A stretch of DNA of 64,000 nucleotides, taken from NCBI RefSeq assembly GCF_025950095.1, contig NZ_JAPDDR010000004.1:248001-312000 (forward strand). The letters run 5' to 3'. A program made the position numbers and the translations under genes. The notes under the pieces were generated by a model, which saw only the letters and a program-made list of their open reading frames with translations, was not told where the DNA came from and did no database searches. Of the stretch, positions 1-8,888 are shown one piece after another. Each line of letters opens with the position of its first letter. Position 1 is the stretch's first letter. This stretch comes from Luteolibacter rhizosphaerae. Lineage in GTDB: Bacteria > Verrucomicrobiota > Verrucomicrobiia > Verrucomicrobiales > Akkermansiaceae.

Positions 1-1108
1 TGAAGCGGAACTCGATGACGTCGCCATCCTTGACGACGTATTCCTTGCCTTCGATGCGGAGCTTGCCGGCTTCCTTGGCGCCGTGCTTGGAGCCGGCGGC
101 GACGAGGTCGTCGTAGTGCACCACTTCCGCGGCGATGAAGCCGCGCTCGAAGTCGGTGTGGATGACACCCGCGGCGGCGGGTGCCTTGTCGCCTTCGTGG
201 ATGGTCCAGGCGCGGGTTTCCTGCACGCCGGTGGTGAGGTAGGTGCGCAGGCCGAGGAGGTGATAGACAGCACGGATGAGGGCGGAGACGCCGGAATCCG
301 AGATGCCCATTTCGCCGAGCATTTCAGCGGCTTCCTCGGGAGTGAGGTCGACCAGTTCTTCCTCGATCTTGGCGGAGATGACGACGGCCTCGGCCCCGTG
401 GGCTTCGGCGGCGAACTTGCGGACCTTGGCGACCCAAGGGTGCGAGTCGGGATCGGCCATGGCACCGGCGAGTTCGTCTTCCGCGACGTTGCAGGCGAAG
501 ATGGTCTTCTTATCCGAGAGCAGGAAGAAATCCTTCATCAGCTCGCGTTCCGCGTCGGAGAGCGAGAAGGTCAGCGCGGGCTTGCCGTCGTTGAGGTGGG
601 GCAGGAGCTTGTCGATCAGCTCGACCTCCGCCTTCGCTTCCTTATCGCCGCCCTTGCCTTTCTTCTCGCGAGAGACGCGGCGCTTCTCCATCGCGGCGAT
701 GTCGGCGAGGATCAGCTCGGCATTGATGATCTCGATATCGCGGATCGGATCGACGGTGCCGAGTTCGTGAATGATGTCGTCGTTCTCGAAGCAGCGCACC
801 ACCTGCACGATGGCATCGGTCTCGCGGATGTTCGCGAGGAACTGGTTGCCGAGACCGGCACCTTCCGAGGCACCCTTCACCAGACCGGCGATGTCCACGA
901 ACTCGATCGCGGTGGGCACCAGCTTCTGGGAGCCGGAGATCTTCGAAAGCACGGCGAGCCGGGAATCGGGCACGACCACGATGCCGACATTCGGATCGAT
1001 GGTGCAGAAGGGGTAGTTGGCCGCCTCCGCCTTGCGGGAACGGGTGACGGCGTTGAAGAGAGTGGACTTACCGACATTCGGGAGTCCGACGATTCCGGCT
1101 TTCAGCAT
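1..1108 (-). CDS. ychF: Ribosome-binding ATPase YchF/EngD (3' end cut by window edge)
   Basis: Obg-family P-loop NTPase that prefers ATP and binds ribosomes, and is linked to translation and stress responses in other bacteria. I translated the reverse strand by hand. The protein starts [20 protein letters not shown], whose G1 motif GLPNVGKST is typical of YchF, followed by the switch sequence [20 protein letters not shown]. The C-terminal TGS domain is visible as far as DGDVIEFRF. About 369 codons lie in the window and YchF proteins are usually 363-368 residues ending in FRFNV or similar, so only a few residues are missing. The ATG at 1108 faces the next gene across 107 bp. Identification is firm. 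Confidence 0.96.
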   Translation of the reverse strand, partial: MLKAGIVGLPNVGKSTLFNAVTRSRKAEAANYPFCTIDPNVGIVVVPDSRLAVLSKISGSQKLVPTAIEFVDIAGLVKGASEGAGLGNQFLANIRETDAIVQVVRCFENDDIIHELGTVDPIRDIEIINAELILADIAAMEKRRVSREKKGKGGDKEAKAEVELIDKLLPHLNDGKPALTFSLSDAERELMKDFFLLSDKKTIFACNVAEDELAGAMADPDSHPWVAKVRKFAAEAHGAEAVVISAKIEEELVDLTPEEAAEMLGEMGISDSGVSALIRAVYHLLGLRTYLTTGVQETRAWTIHEGDKAPAAAGVIHTDFERGFIAAEVVHYDDLVAAGSKHGAKEAGKLRIEGKEYVVKDGDVIEFRF

Positions 1109-1215
1109 GGCGGGGGGAGGGTTAGGGCATGCCCCCCGGCTCGCCAAGGGCGGAATTCGCTCCGGGGTGGTGCGGGGAAGAAAAATCAGGTAAAACCGCG
1201 GAAGGTGCCGGGGCG

Positions 1216-3486
1216 ATGATGGACAGCGACATCAACTTGGTCTTCCCGAAGGCGGATGTAGCGCACGGGGTGGAGCTTTGGTGCAGCGATGGCACGCCGA
1301 AAGGGACGCGGCTGCTGAAGGATATCGTGCCCGGAGAAATGGGATCGCAGCCTCAGGATCCGGTGAGGGTCGGGATCGGTGAGATCGTTTTCCGGGGGCA
1401 GGTAAGGGATGCGTTTCAACTGTGGCTTACGGATGGCACGGCAGGAGGCACACGGCACCTCGCGGACCTGCCGTCGGATCTGGAGACGGACACGGCAGTG
1501 CAGGTGCTGCGGACGTCGACCGGCTATTTCTATCTGGCAGCGGCCTTGGCGGAGGACAGCCGAGGCGTGTGGTTCACGGATGGCACTCCGGGGAACGAGC
1601 GTGAATTGAACCCTCGTGCGGGGGGCTCGGGCGCGCGCGCACCCTTCGGCTCGGTGCGGGAGATCATCAGTGACGGCACGTGGTGCTATATCCTCGCGAA
1701 TGGCGATCAGGTCTGGCGCAGCGATGGCAGCGAGGCGGGCACCACGCTGTTGCTGGATGCGGGCGAGCTGCTTCCCTATGCCGAGCCCATGCAGCTCGGG
1801 ATGGCTTCGGAGCTGGATGGCCGCTTGCTGCTCAAGGTAGTGCGGAACTTTTTCGCCCCGGAGTTATGGAGTTTCACCTACCAAGGCACCGAGCCGCGAC
1901 TCGTGGCGGCGGGCGAGTGGCAGGGAGTCGAAGACTTCGTCTCCAGGTCGGCAGGCGCAGGCAGCTTCTTCAGGGCCCATCAGCCGGGACCACAAGTCAT
2001 CTGCCGGCTGCACTACACGGATGGCTCGGAAGACTCCGCGGTGGCGCTGCCGCTGGTGCTGGATGCGATCGAGCAGAGCTTCTTCTCAGATGGCGGAGGC
2101 GTGATGATGGGCGGGCACTATTACTTCGGCTCGTATGGCAGTGTCGGTGGTGCCTTGTGGCGGAGCGATGGAACGCCGCAGGGGACGGTGATGTTGGCTC
2201 TCCTGGGGGATCGTATCATCTCGGCGTGGTTCCCGTCGGCGCAGGGAGAGGGTAAGCTCCACTTTGAGGTGCAGGGGCCCTCGGGCATGGGGATCCAACT
2301 GTGGCAGACGGATGGCACAGCGGCAGGCACCGCGGAGGTGAAGACGAAGATCCCGGTCAAAGCGTCCGGATCCGGCTTCAGCACGCAGGCGGGAGGCAGC
2401 GAGCTCTTCGTTCAGACAAACTCCGAAGAGGGCGTGGCGCAGTTGTGGAAACTGGGCGAGGGCAAGCGCGGGCCGGTGGCACTGCTGCGGCCGGAGCGGA
2501 TCACGGCCTCCGCCTACAGCTCGAATATCTTCGACGACTATCCCTACGCCGCGTTGAACGGCAACATCGTGACGATGGTGCAGGGGCGCGGCCGTTCCGA
2601 TCAGGAGATGTGGAGACTCAGCCAGAAGGGGAAAGCAGCGGCGCTGTGGAAATCACCGCGGGGCAGGGCGCTGGACCAAATCACCTTCCTGGGGGGGATC
2701 GGCGGGCGAGCGATCTTCCCGCTCTGGCAAGACACGGGGCGGGTGGACTTCTGGACCACGGATGGCAAGACCGGCGGCACCCGCCTGCTCAAGAAAGGCG
2801 ACACCGAGGTGGGAACCATCGGAGCGATCGTGCATGCAGGCGGCCGGGCGTACTGGGGCGTGCGGCGGCAGGCGGATTATGAGGCACTGTGGACGAGCGA
2901 TGGCACGGAGGCCGGAACGCACGCCGTGCGCACGGCGGATGGCATGCTGCCGGTCCCGCTGGGCGCGGAAATGTATGAGCTGAATGGACTGCTCTACTTC
3001 ATCGGTATGCGGCCCTACGGCATCGGGGCCGGGCTGTGGCGGACAGATGGCTCGCCGGAAGGCACGGTGGAGGTGAAGGGGAACTGGGACGGCATCGCGA
3101 GCGCGGAGCCCAACCGGCTGATACGAGTGGGCGATCGGCTCTTCATCTCCGTGTTTGCCCAGAACTATGGCAACCGGCTGTGGACCAGCGACGGAACGAC
3201 GGCGGGGACGCAGCGGATTCACGGCGAGCCTCTCCCTGCGAGTGCACCGGAGCACTTGGATTACGCCATCCACGACTTGGGCGGCGTGCTGATCTTCAGC
3301 GTGGATGGGAAATATCCACAGTGGTGGCGCAGCGATGGCACGGAGGCCGGCACGGTGATGGTGGCGGACTCAAGCGGCGCGGCCCCGCCGCAGATGCCGG
3401 ACGATCTGAAGGTCATGAACGGGAAGCTGCACTTCACCGCGGAGCGGCGGGATGTGGGACGTGAGCTCTTCGTGGTCGAGGAGTGA
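1216..3486 (+). CDS. ELWxxDGT-repeat protein without visible signal peptide
   Basis: A 756-residue protein built almost entirely from ELWxxDGT repeats. I count eleven units, among them ELWCSDGTPKGT, QLWLTDGTAGGT, ALWRSDGTPQGT, ALWTSDGTEAGT and RLWTSDGTTAGT. Proteins with this repeat are usually large, secreted and of unknown function, and probably fold as beta-propeller-like blades. The last residues, GRELFVVEE, match the usual repeat end. I prefer the ATG pair at 1216/1219; an upstream ATG at 1129 would add 29 residues that look like noncoding translation. None of these starts gives a signal peptide or membrane segment, which is odd for the family. The 107-bp gap behind it has no room for an exported N-terminus. 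Codon use resembles the neighbours. Confidence 0.85.
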   Translation: MMDSDINLVFPKADVAHGVELWCSDGTPKGTRLLKDIVPGEMGSQPQDPVRVGIGEIVFRGQVRDAFQLWLTDGTAGGTRHLADLPSDLETDTAVQVLRTSTGYFYLAAALAEDSRGVWFTDGTPGNERELNPRAGGSGARAPFGSVREIISDGTWCYILANGDQVWRSDGSEAGTTLLLDAGELLPYAEPMQLGMASELDGRLLLKVVRNFFAPELWSFTYQGTEPRLVAAGEWQGVEDFVSRSAGAGSFFRAHQPGPQVICRLHYTDGSEDSAVALPLVLDAIEQSFFSDGGGVMMGGHYYFGSYGSVGGALWRSDGTPQGTVMLALLGDRIISAWFPSAQGEGKLHFEVQGPSGMGIQLWQTDGTAAGTAEVKTKIPVKASGSGFSTQAGGSELFVQTNSEEGVAQLWKLGEGKRGPVALLRPERITASAYSSNIFDDYPYAALNGNIVTMVQGRGRSDQEMWRLSQKGKAAALWKSPRGRALDQITFLGGIGGRAIFPLWQDTGRVDFWTTDGKTGGTRLLKKGDTEVGTIGAIVHAGGRAYWGVRRQADYEALWTSDGTEAGTHAVRTADGMLPVPLGAEMYELNGLLYFIGMRPYGIGAGLWRTDGSPEGTVEVKGNWDGIASAEPNRLIRVGDRLFISVFAQNYGNRLWTSDGTTAGTQRIHGEPLPASAPEHLDYAIHDLGGVLIFSVDGKYPQWWRSDGTEAGTVMVADSSGAAPPQMPDDLKVMNGKLHFTAERRDVGRELFVVEE

Positions 3487-3571
3487 GCGAGATCGCGGAG
3501 GAATCGATCGCTTCCCTTCTAGGGGATGCGGGAGAAGGAAGCGCATGGCGATTCGTGGCGAGGCTCGCGCT

Positions 3572-3599
3572 GCCGGAAGCACGAGAGTGCTTCCGCTAC
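3572..3599 (+). repeat. 28-bp hairpin repeat, copy 1
   Basis: Perfect 8-bp stem GGAAGCAC / GTGCTTCC closed by a GAGA tetraloop, flanked by GCC on the left and GCTAC on the right. An inverted copy lies at 42179-42206. The two copies differ only at the two positions that form one base pair of the stem. It lies between the 3' ends of two convergent genes and is followed by a second inverted repeat (CTACGAG at about 3596, CTCGTAG at about 3634). It may act as a terminator or REP-like element. Confidence 0.75.
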
Positions 3600-3615
3600 G
3601 AGAAGAGTGATCCCG

Positions 3616-3915
3616 CTACGAAGGCGGGCCTTGCTCGTAGTTCTTTGGGTCGCCCAAGGGCGGGGCATCCATGCGAGTGCCCTTGGCTCCCGCCCCTGCG
3701 ATCGCGAGTTCACTGGCGGCGGCGCGTTCGTCATCGGCCTGGCCAAGATGGCGCTCGCGCCAGGCTTCGAGCCACGCCACGAGATCGATGGAAGCTTCGC
3801 CCTGACGGATGGCGTCGTCGATTTCGGCGAGCGGGAAGCGGCCCTGTGCTTCCTCCGCCAAGGCGGCGGGGTTCTGCATTTCCACCAGCGCGAGGAGATC
3901 TTCCGGAAGTTGCAT
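3616..3915 (-). CDS. Small hypothetical protein
   Basis: A 99-residue soluble protein beginning MQLPEDLLALVEMQNP, mostly helical and acidic in its first 60 residues, with a Gly/Ala/Pro-rich tail. The ATG at 3915 has a good ribosome-binding site, GAGGG six bases upstream; an ATG 33 bases further out is less likely. I recognise no family. A reading frame on the opposite strand over the same interval is very Arg-rich and looks spurious. The gene ends inside the inverted-repeat region near 3600-3640 and is convergent with the ELWxxDGT gene. Confidence 0.6.
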   Translation of the reverse strand: MQLPEDLLALVEMQNPAALAEEAQGRFPLAEIDDAIRQGEASIDLVAWLEAWRERHLGQADDERAAASELAIAGAGAKGTRMDAPPLGDPKNYEQGPPS

Positions 3916-3973
3916 CCGGTACCCTCGCGCGGGCGTGAGTGGAGGCAACGGTTTTCGCGTCGCCCACCTCCGG

Positions 3974-4579
3974 CTACTGTTTCTTGCGGCGAAGCAGGAT
4001 GATCAGGAAGCCGAGCGAGCCGAGCATGGCCAGCGCGGGCTCGGGAACCACGGTGAAAGTCGCGGTGGCCGCCGAATTGTTGTTGCTGGTCAACACGGAG
4101 GTCGAAGCACCGTCCCAATTGTTGTAGGTGTAGCTGACCGAGACGTTCAGCGTGTAGGTGCCGGGGGCGAGGCCATCGAGCAGATTGAGCGGACCGTTGC
4201 CGGTATTGTTCCAGAAGTGGTTGTTTCCCGACTGACTGCCGTAGGAAAGAACCTGATCGTCCGAATTGAGGCCGATACTGAGGAGCAGGGTGGCGCTATT
4301 GGTATTGTTGATCCAATTGTCGCTGCCGGGGCCGGCGTTGAAGGCGTAGTTCTCGAAGAACCAGTTCGTGAGCTGGAGCGTATCCGTGGAAGGATCGAAG
4401 CTGCCGAAGTTGTGCCCGTTAAGATTCGCGTTGCCGGTGCTGCCGGGGACGGGTGAGAGGTAAACGGTCGATGAATTGACCAGAAACTGTCCGGTGGATT
4501 CAACCACGCCGGTGGCGGCATGGCCCTGGGACAGGACAAGGGCGGAGAGAGCCGCGATGAGGAGGGAGCTGGGTTTCAT
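3974..4579 (-). CDS. PEP-CTERM sorting domain protein
   Basis: A 201-residue exported protein. The N-terminus has a signal peptide (MKPSSLLIAALSALVLSQGHA). The middle is rich in Asn, Ser, Thr and Gly, typical of secreted beta-sandwich proteins. The C-terminus is a classic PEP-CTERM signal: VPEP at about residues 178-181, a hydrophobic helix (LAMLGSLGFLIILL), then RRKKQ. In this system exosortase removes the tail in the inner membrane before export or surface attachment. No exosortase gene is in the window. A GTG two codons upstream is possible, but the ATG at 4579 fits the signal peptide. The cargo role is unknown. Confidence 0.9.
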   Translation of the reverse strand: MKPSSLLIAALSALVLSQGHAATGVVESTGQFLVNSSTVYLSPVPGSTGNANLNGHNFGSFDPSTDTLQLTNWFFENYAFNAGPGSDNWINNTNSATLLLSIGLNSDDQVLSYGSQSGNNHFWNNTGNGPLNLLDGLAPGTYTLNVSVSYTYNNWDGASTSVLTSNNNSAATATFTVVPEPALAMLGSLGFLIILLRRKKQ

Positions 4580-4661
4580 CGACACTAGGGTATGTGCCGG
4601 GGAAGGCGGGGGTTTAACAAAAAAGTCCCGCAGCGGCGGACCGGTGCGGGACGATCGCGAA

Positions 4662-5027
4662 TCATTCGAGCTTGGTTGGCAGCAACTCGCCCTCCATGAG
4701 ACCGGTATCCATCGGGAGATCCGGCTCCTCGAAATTCACGGGGCCTTGGAAGAGGCTACCCCAGAAACCGCGCTTCTGGCGGCCCCGCTCGAAGGCGACG
4801 GCCTGCTCTTGGCCGGTCGGCTGGTCCTTCAGGGCCTCCGGGCGGACCTGCACCACCGGGATCTTCGGTCCCGGCATGAGGTTGGCGATGCCCTCCTTGG
4901 AGACGGCGGAAATTTTCGACACGCCTTGGCCCATTTTGGACACACCGGAAACGGTGGCGGTCTTGATGCTGTTCACTTGGGCGCAGGAAGCCAGCGAGAT
5001 CGCGGCAAGGACGCAGAAGGATTTCAT
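4662..5027 (-). CDS. Small predicted lipoprotein
   Basis: A 121-residue protein with a lipoprotein signal: MKSFCVLAAISLASCAQ, lipobox LASC with the lipidated cysteine at residue 15. The mature part starts with Ser/Val/Lys-rich sequence (VSGVSKMGQGVSKIS) that may form an amphipathic segment, and ends in an acidic Pro-containing tail. I do not recognise the family. It sits 82 bp upstream of the PEP-CTERM gene and downstream of two phosphodiester-glycosidase-like genes on the same strand, so co-transcription is possible. Confidence 0.75.
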   Translation of the reverse strand: MKSFCVLAAISLASCAQVNSIKTATVSGVSKMGQGVSKISAVSKEGIANLMPGPKIPVVQVRPEALKDQPTGQEQAVAFERGRQKRGFWGSLFQGPVNFEEPDLPMDTGLMEGELLPTKLE

Positions 5028-5114
5028 GTGGCTCGGGGGACTACGGATGCGGCGACCCCCTTTTTGCTAGCACCGAGCCCCTATCTTGTCCAAAGGCATA
5101 TTTGGAACGCTCTC

Positions 5115-5852
5115 TCAGCCCTGATTCCTGCGAACTATGACTAGGAAATTGCGGACCTTGGATATTTCACGAAGGTAAAACAATTGGTCGTTCTCCTTCC
5201 GAATCCAGAGGCCGCTGGATCCGCCGCCGTCGAGATTGAGGACAGTTTTCAAGGGGAAGTGAGGAAATGCGCCGGGCATGGCCAGCACATTGGCCAAGCC
5301 CGCCAGAGTGGCCCCCGGTACATAGGCGATGGCCCATTGCTTGCCGCCATCCGTCATGACGATGGTGCGGCGGGCGAACCTTTTCGCCTCCAGTCCTTTC
5401 ACGGCGGCGCCGTTCTCGATCAGGAAGGGACCGGCTTGGAGGAGATCCTTGGCCTTGGTGTGGGCGAGATCGAACTGCTTGCTGCGGGCGATGGCGCCCC
5501 TTGGCCCATCCGACCAGAGCACGCCGCTGGTCAGCACGCCGGCGAGGGCGGGTGACCCCGTGCTTTTGCCCCCGGCGATCATGAGTCCAAGGGGTTCACC
5601 CTCCGGAGTGAAATAGCTGCCATTGACCCCGGCGGTCGCGTTGATGGCGGCGCAGGCGGCCCCGAGGTTGGTGCTGTTCTGCGATGTCAGGCCGCCTTGG
5701 TCGATCACGCGGAAGGTCTCCACGTCCGAGTTGAAGACATAGCAGTGGATGGTGGTGGCACGTCCGCCGGGGCCGATCGGCAGATCGATGCGGCGGTGAT
5801 CGCCTGCGCCTGCGGGGAGGACGAGCGCCAGCATGGCGAGGAGCAATCGCAT
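5115..5852 (-). CDS. Exported phosphodiester glycosidase-like protein (NAGPA/DUF2233), copy 1
   Basis: A 245-residue protein with an N-terminal signal peptide (MRLLLAMLALVLPAGAG). The body matches the NAGPA/DUF2233 fold, named after the mammalian enzyme that uncovers mannose-6-phosphate. Visible motifs are GVNGSYFTPEGEPLGLMIAG, AGPFLIENG, and LNLDGGGSSGLW near the C-terminus, the family's conserved NLDGGGS active-site region. The substrate in bacteria is uncertain; hydrolysis of sugar-phosphodiester linkages in envelope or extracellular polymers is the usual suggestion. It begins 4 bp after the stop of a paralogue at 5857-6705, so the two are surely co-transcribed. Confidence 0.85.
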   Translation of the reverse strand: MRLLLAMLALVLPAGAGDHRRIDLPIGPGGRATTIHCYVFNSDVETFRVIDQGGLTSQNSTNLGAACAAINATAGVNGSYFTPEGEPLGLMIAGGKSTGSPALAGVLTSGVLWSDGPRGAIARSKQFDLAHTKAKDLLQAGPFLIENGAAVKGLEAKRFARRTIVMTDGGKQWAIAYVPGATLAGLANVLAMPGAFPHFPLKTVLNLDGGGSSGLWIRKENDQLFYLREISKVRNFLVIVRRNQG

Positions 5853-5856
5853 GGCC

Positions 5857-6705
5857 TCAGTTACGCGGGATCAGGACGAGGAAGTTGCGCACCGGCTTGT
5901 TCCAGAGCGGGCGCTCGCGCAGCGGGCCACCGGCTGCGGAGGAGCCGACCCAGAGGTCGGAGGAGCGGCCACCGTCCAGATTGAGGGCGCTTCTGATTTT
6001 CACTCCGCCGAGCTCGGCGCCGGCGAGGGCGGTGCCCAACTGGGAGAGCGAGCAGGAGCCGGTGCGAGCGAGGATCCAGCCGGAGCCGCCATCCCAAGCG
6101 ATGAAGCTGCGGGCGCTGGAGCTCTGGGGGCTGAGGCCGCCGATGGCGCGGGAATTCTCCACGAGGAAGGGGCCGGATTGGAGGATCTCACCGGAATTGC
6201 TGGAGCGCTCGCGGCGGACGAGGGCGGGTGGATTCTCCTCCGCGAACATGCCGGCTCCGAGCGAGGAGGCGCGGTTGATGCTGCCCGATTTTTTGCCGCC
6301 CGAGACGACGAGCCCGAGCGGTTTGCCCTCCGGGGTGAAGAAGCCGCCGTTGATCGCGGCGATGCCGCTGTAGGCTCTGGCGGCGGCTTCAGCATCGGGC
6401 CACTTGGAGCCGGGTCCGCCGTCTTGATCGGCCACGGCGATGCGATGCGAGCGACTGTCGTAGCTGATACCGCTGATGGAGACGCCGCCGATGGATGTGC
6501 GGAAGGCGAGGGGAGCGCGGCGCGGGGAATCCGGGACAGGTGGCGGTGCCGGGGCGGGAGCGGCTGCGACCTCCTGCTTGGCCGGTGCTTCGGGTGACGC
6601 GGCGATGGGAATCTGTTCAAGCGGCGAGGGACCCCTTCCGGTGCAGGAGACCAAGCTCAAAAGAACGGCGGCGGCAGGCAAGCGGAGCACGCGCGGACAC
6701 AACAC
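5857..6705 (-). CDS. Phosphodiester glycosidase-like lipoprotein (NAGPA/DUF2233), copy 2
   Basis: A 282-residue paralogue of the downstream gene. It starts with a lipoprotein signal (LPAAAVLLSLVSC, lipobox LVSC), followed by a Pro/Ala-rich linker of about 40 residues. The catalytic-type domain contains AINGGFFTPEGKPLGLVVSG, SGPFLVENS and LNLDGGRSSDLWVG. Note Arg where copy 1 has the third Gly of DGGGS. The first copy lacks a lipobox, so the pair may be one membrane-anchored and one free enzyme. The start is a GTG at 6705 or 6690; neither has a clear ribosome-binding site. The gene begins 24 bp after the SahR-like regulator stops and could be in the same transcript. Confidence 0.82.
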   Translation of the reverse strand: MLCPRVLRLPAAAVLLSLVSCTGRGPSPLEQIPIAASPEAPAKQEVAAAPAPAPPPVPDSPRRAPLAFRTSIGGVSISGISYDSRSHRIAVADQDGGPGSKWPDAEAAARAYSGIAAINGGFFTPEGKPLGLVVSGGKKSGSINRASSLGAGMFAEENPPALVRRERSSNSGEILQSGPFLVENSRAIGGLSPQSSSARSFIAWDGGSGWILARTGSCSLSQLGTALAGAELGGVKIRSALNLDGGRSSDLWVGSSAAGGPLRERPLWNKPVRNFLVLIPRN

Positions 6706-6729
6706 GACGCAGTTGCATTCCGCAACCGC

Positions 6730-7650
6730 TCAGGCCGGTTTTCTGGCGACCGCGAGGAGGGTCTGAAAATTCGGCGGCTCGGGCTCGCGATCGACCACGG
6801 CGGTCTCGATCTGGGTAAAGCCGGCTTCTTCCAGCATGGCGGCCAGTTCGCCCTCGCCGAAGCCGAGCCAGACATCCGCATAGAGTTCGCGGGCTTCCTC
6901 GAAGCTATGCTGGAGGAGATCGAGGACGACGACACGGCCGCCGGGCTTCACGATGCGGAAGGTTTCGGCCAGCGCTTTGGGCGGGCTGCCAGCGTGGTGC
7001 AAGGCTTGGCTGAGGAAGGCGAGATCGACGCTGGCGTCCTCCAGCGGGGGCTCCTCGATATCGCCGAGGCGGTATTCAAGGTTGGGCAGGTCGTGGCGGC
7101 TGGCCAGTTCGCGGCCGAACTCCACCATCTTCGGCGAGAGGTCCACGGCGATGACCTTGTCCGCCTGGCGGGCGAGCATCTGGGCGAGGGTGCCCTCGCC
7201 TGCGCCGAGGTCGGCAACCACGCCTTGGTTGGTGACCTTCAGCAGGGCTTCGGCGAGGCCCTTCCACGAGCGGCCGGGGACGTAATCCTTGCCGAAGCGG
7301 CCGGCGAGCTCGTCGAAGTAGGCGCGGGTCTTGTCGCGCCGCTTGTGCTGGAGGTGGCGCAGGGCGGCGGCGTCCTTCTCGGTTTCCGGGACTTCCTTGG
7401 CCGCTTCTTGGGCGAGGCGGCAGAGGTCGCGGCTCATTTCCGAGCGGTAGAAGTTGTGCTTCCCGCTGCGTTCATCGCGGACGAGGCCGCCGGATTTGAG
7501 CTGGGAGAGCTGGGTGGAGATGCGGCTCTGGCCCATGCCGAGGAGTTCCTGCAGGTCCGCCACGCTCAAGGCTTCTGCATCCAGCAGGAGCAGGATCCGG
7601 AGCCGGGTGGGATCGGTCAGGAGCTTCAGGGATTTCAGCATTGACGCCAT
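6730..7650 (-). CDS. ArsR-family regulator fused to SAM-dependent methyltransferase domain (SahR-like)
   Basis: A 306-residue protein in two parts. Residues 1-85 form an ArsR winged helix-turn-helix (LTDPTRLRILLLLDAEALSV, then RISTQLSQLKSGGLVRDERS). Residues 120-300 are a class-I methyltransferase fold with motif I DLGAGEGTLA followed by VIAVDLSPKMVEF. SahR of Proteobacteria has this architecture. It represses metK, ahcY and other SAM-cycle genes and is released by S-adenosylhomocysteine bound in the degenerate methyltransferase domain. Here the gene is divergent from metK-ahcY with only 57 bp between starts, which strongly supports the same role. Start is the ATG at 7650 or 7641. Whether the domain retains methyltransferase activity cannot be seen. 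Confidence 0.87.
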   Translation of the reverse strand: MASMLKSLKLLTDPTRLRILLLLDAEALSVADLQELLGMGQSRISTQLSQLKSGGLVRDERSGKHNFYRSEMSRDLCRLAQEAAKEVPETEKDAAALRHLQHKRRDKTRAYFDELAGRFGKDYVPGRSWKGLAEALLKVTNQGVVADLGAGEGTLAQMLARQADKVIAVDLSPKMVEFGRELASRHDLPNLEYRLGDIEEPPLEDASVDLAFLSQALHHAGSPPKALAETFRIVKPGGRVVVLDLLQHSFEEARELYADVWLGFGEGELAAMLEEAGFTQIETAVVDREPEPPNFQTLLAVARKPA

Positions 7651-7707
7651 GGGCGAACCGTTACATCAACCCATCGCGATTTGACGATACGAAATTTGAT
7701 CTAGCTC
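7651..7707. promoter_or_regulatory. Divergent promoter/operator region between SahR-like gene and metK
   Basis: This 57-bp gap must hold both promoters and any operator. It contains an 8-bp palindrome ATCGCGAT at 7673-7680 and a direct repeat of ATTTGA at 7679-7684 and 7694-7699 (15 bp apart, about one and a half helical turns). The region is more AT-rich than its surroundings near 7680-7700. It is too short for a known SAM or SAH riboswitch, which leaves protein-mediated control. Which repeat is the operator is inference. Confidence 0.55.
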
Positions 7708-8877
7708 ATGAGCACTTACATTTTCTCATCCGAGTCCGTCGGCGAAGGCCATCCGGACAAAGTGGCGGACACGATCTCCGATGCGATCCTCGACGCTCTC
7801 CTCGCGCAGGATTCGAAAAGCCGCGTCGCCTGCGAGACCTTCGTGAAGTCGAACATCGTGGTCGTCGGTGGCGAAATTACTTCGAAGGCGAAGATCGACT
7901 ACGAGCAAGTCATCCGGAACGCCGTGCGCGGCATCGGCTACATCAACGGCGATGACATTTTCCACGCGGACACTCTTTTCATCAACAACTACCTGACCGG
8001 CCAGTCCCCGGACATCGCGCAGGGCGTGGATGCCAAGAAGGCGAAGGGCAAGAAGACCGCGGAGCAGGGTGCCGGCGACCAAGGCATCATGTTCGGCTAC
8101 GCCTGCAACGAGACGCCGGAACTCATGCCGGCGCCGGTGATGTATGCGCACCGCTTGGGCCGCGAGCTCACTCGCATCCGCAAGAGCGGCAAGGTGAAGT
8201 GGCTGCGCCCGGACGCGAAGTCGCAGGTGTCCGTCGAGTATGTCGACGGTAAGCCGACCCGTATCGTGAACGTGGTGATCTCCACGCAGCACGCTGCCGG
8301 TGTGGAGCACGCCGTGATCGAGAAATTCTGCATCGACCAGGTGATCAAGAAGGTCCTGCCGAAGAACATGCTCACCAAGGATACCGAGTATCTGATCAAC
8401 CCGACCGGTAACTTCGTGATCGGTGGACCTCAGGGCGACTCCGGCCTCACCGGCCGCAAGATCATCGTGGACACCTACGGTGGCATGGGCCGCCACGGTG
8501 GCGGTGCCTTCTCCGGCAAGGACCCGTCGAAGGTCGACCGCTCCGCCGCCTATATGGGCCGCTGGGTGGCGAAGAACATCGTCGCAGCCGGCCTTGCCGA
8601 GAAGTGCGAGATCCAGTTCGCCTACGCCATCGGCCACCCGCTTCCGGTGAGCGTGCACGTTGATACCTTTGGCACCGGCACCAAGCCCGACGCCGACATT
8701 CTCAAGGCTGTCCTGAAGGTCTTCTCCTTCAAGCCCGCCGACATCGTGAAGCAGCTCAACCTGCTCCGCCCGATCTACGGCAAGTCCACCAACTACGGCC
8801 ACTTCGGCAAGGATGATGCCGATCTAACCTGGGAGCGCACCGACAAGGTCGCGGCGCTGAAGAAAGCCATCAAGTAA
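7708..8877 (+). CDS. metK: S-adenosylmethionine synthetase
   Basis: Makes S-adenosylmethionine from methionine and ATP in the cytoplasm. The 389-residue length is normal. Signatures include [20 protein letters not shown] at the N-terminus, the MetK motif [12 protein letters not shown] near residue 120, and the P-loop-like [16 protein letters not shown] near 268. No Shine-Dalgarno sequence is visible before the ATG. It is followed 11 bp later by ahcY, and the two probably form one operon under the divergent SahR-like regulator. Together they make SAM and remove the S-adenosylhomocysteine left after methyl transfer. Confidence 0.98.
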   Translation: MSTYIFSSESVGEGHPDKVADTISDAILDALLAQDSKSRVACETFVKSNIVVVGGEITSKAKIDYEQVIRNAVRGIGYINGDDIFHADTLFINNYLTGQSPDIAQGVDAKKAKGKKTAEQGAGDQGIMFGYACNETPELMPAPVMYAHRLGRELTRIRKSGKVKWLRPDAKSQVSVEYVDGKPTRIVNVVISTQHAAGVEHAVIEKFCIDQVIKKVLPKNMLTKDTEYLINPTGNFVIGGPQGDSGLTGRKIIVDTYGGMGRHGGGAFSGKDPSKVDRSAAYMGRWVAKNIVAAGLAEKCEIQFAYAIGHPLPVSVHVDTFGTGTKPDADILKAVLKVFSFKPADIVKQLNLLRPIYGKSTNYGHFGKDDADLTWERTDKVAALKKAIK

Positions 8878-8888
8878 CCACCACCACC

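Noticed and set aside
3483-3938. Plus-strand open frame overlapping the small gene at 3616-3915
   Set aside because: Its translation is extremely Arg/Ala-rich with no motif, while the minus-strand frame has a good ribosome-binding site and normal composition.
7651-7707. SAM or SAH riboswitch upstream of metK
   Set aside because: The gap of 57 bp is too short for either class and no conserved core is visible; a divergent regulator is the better explanation.
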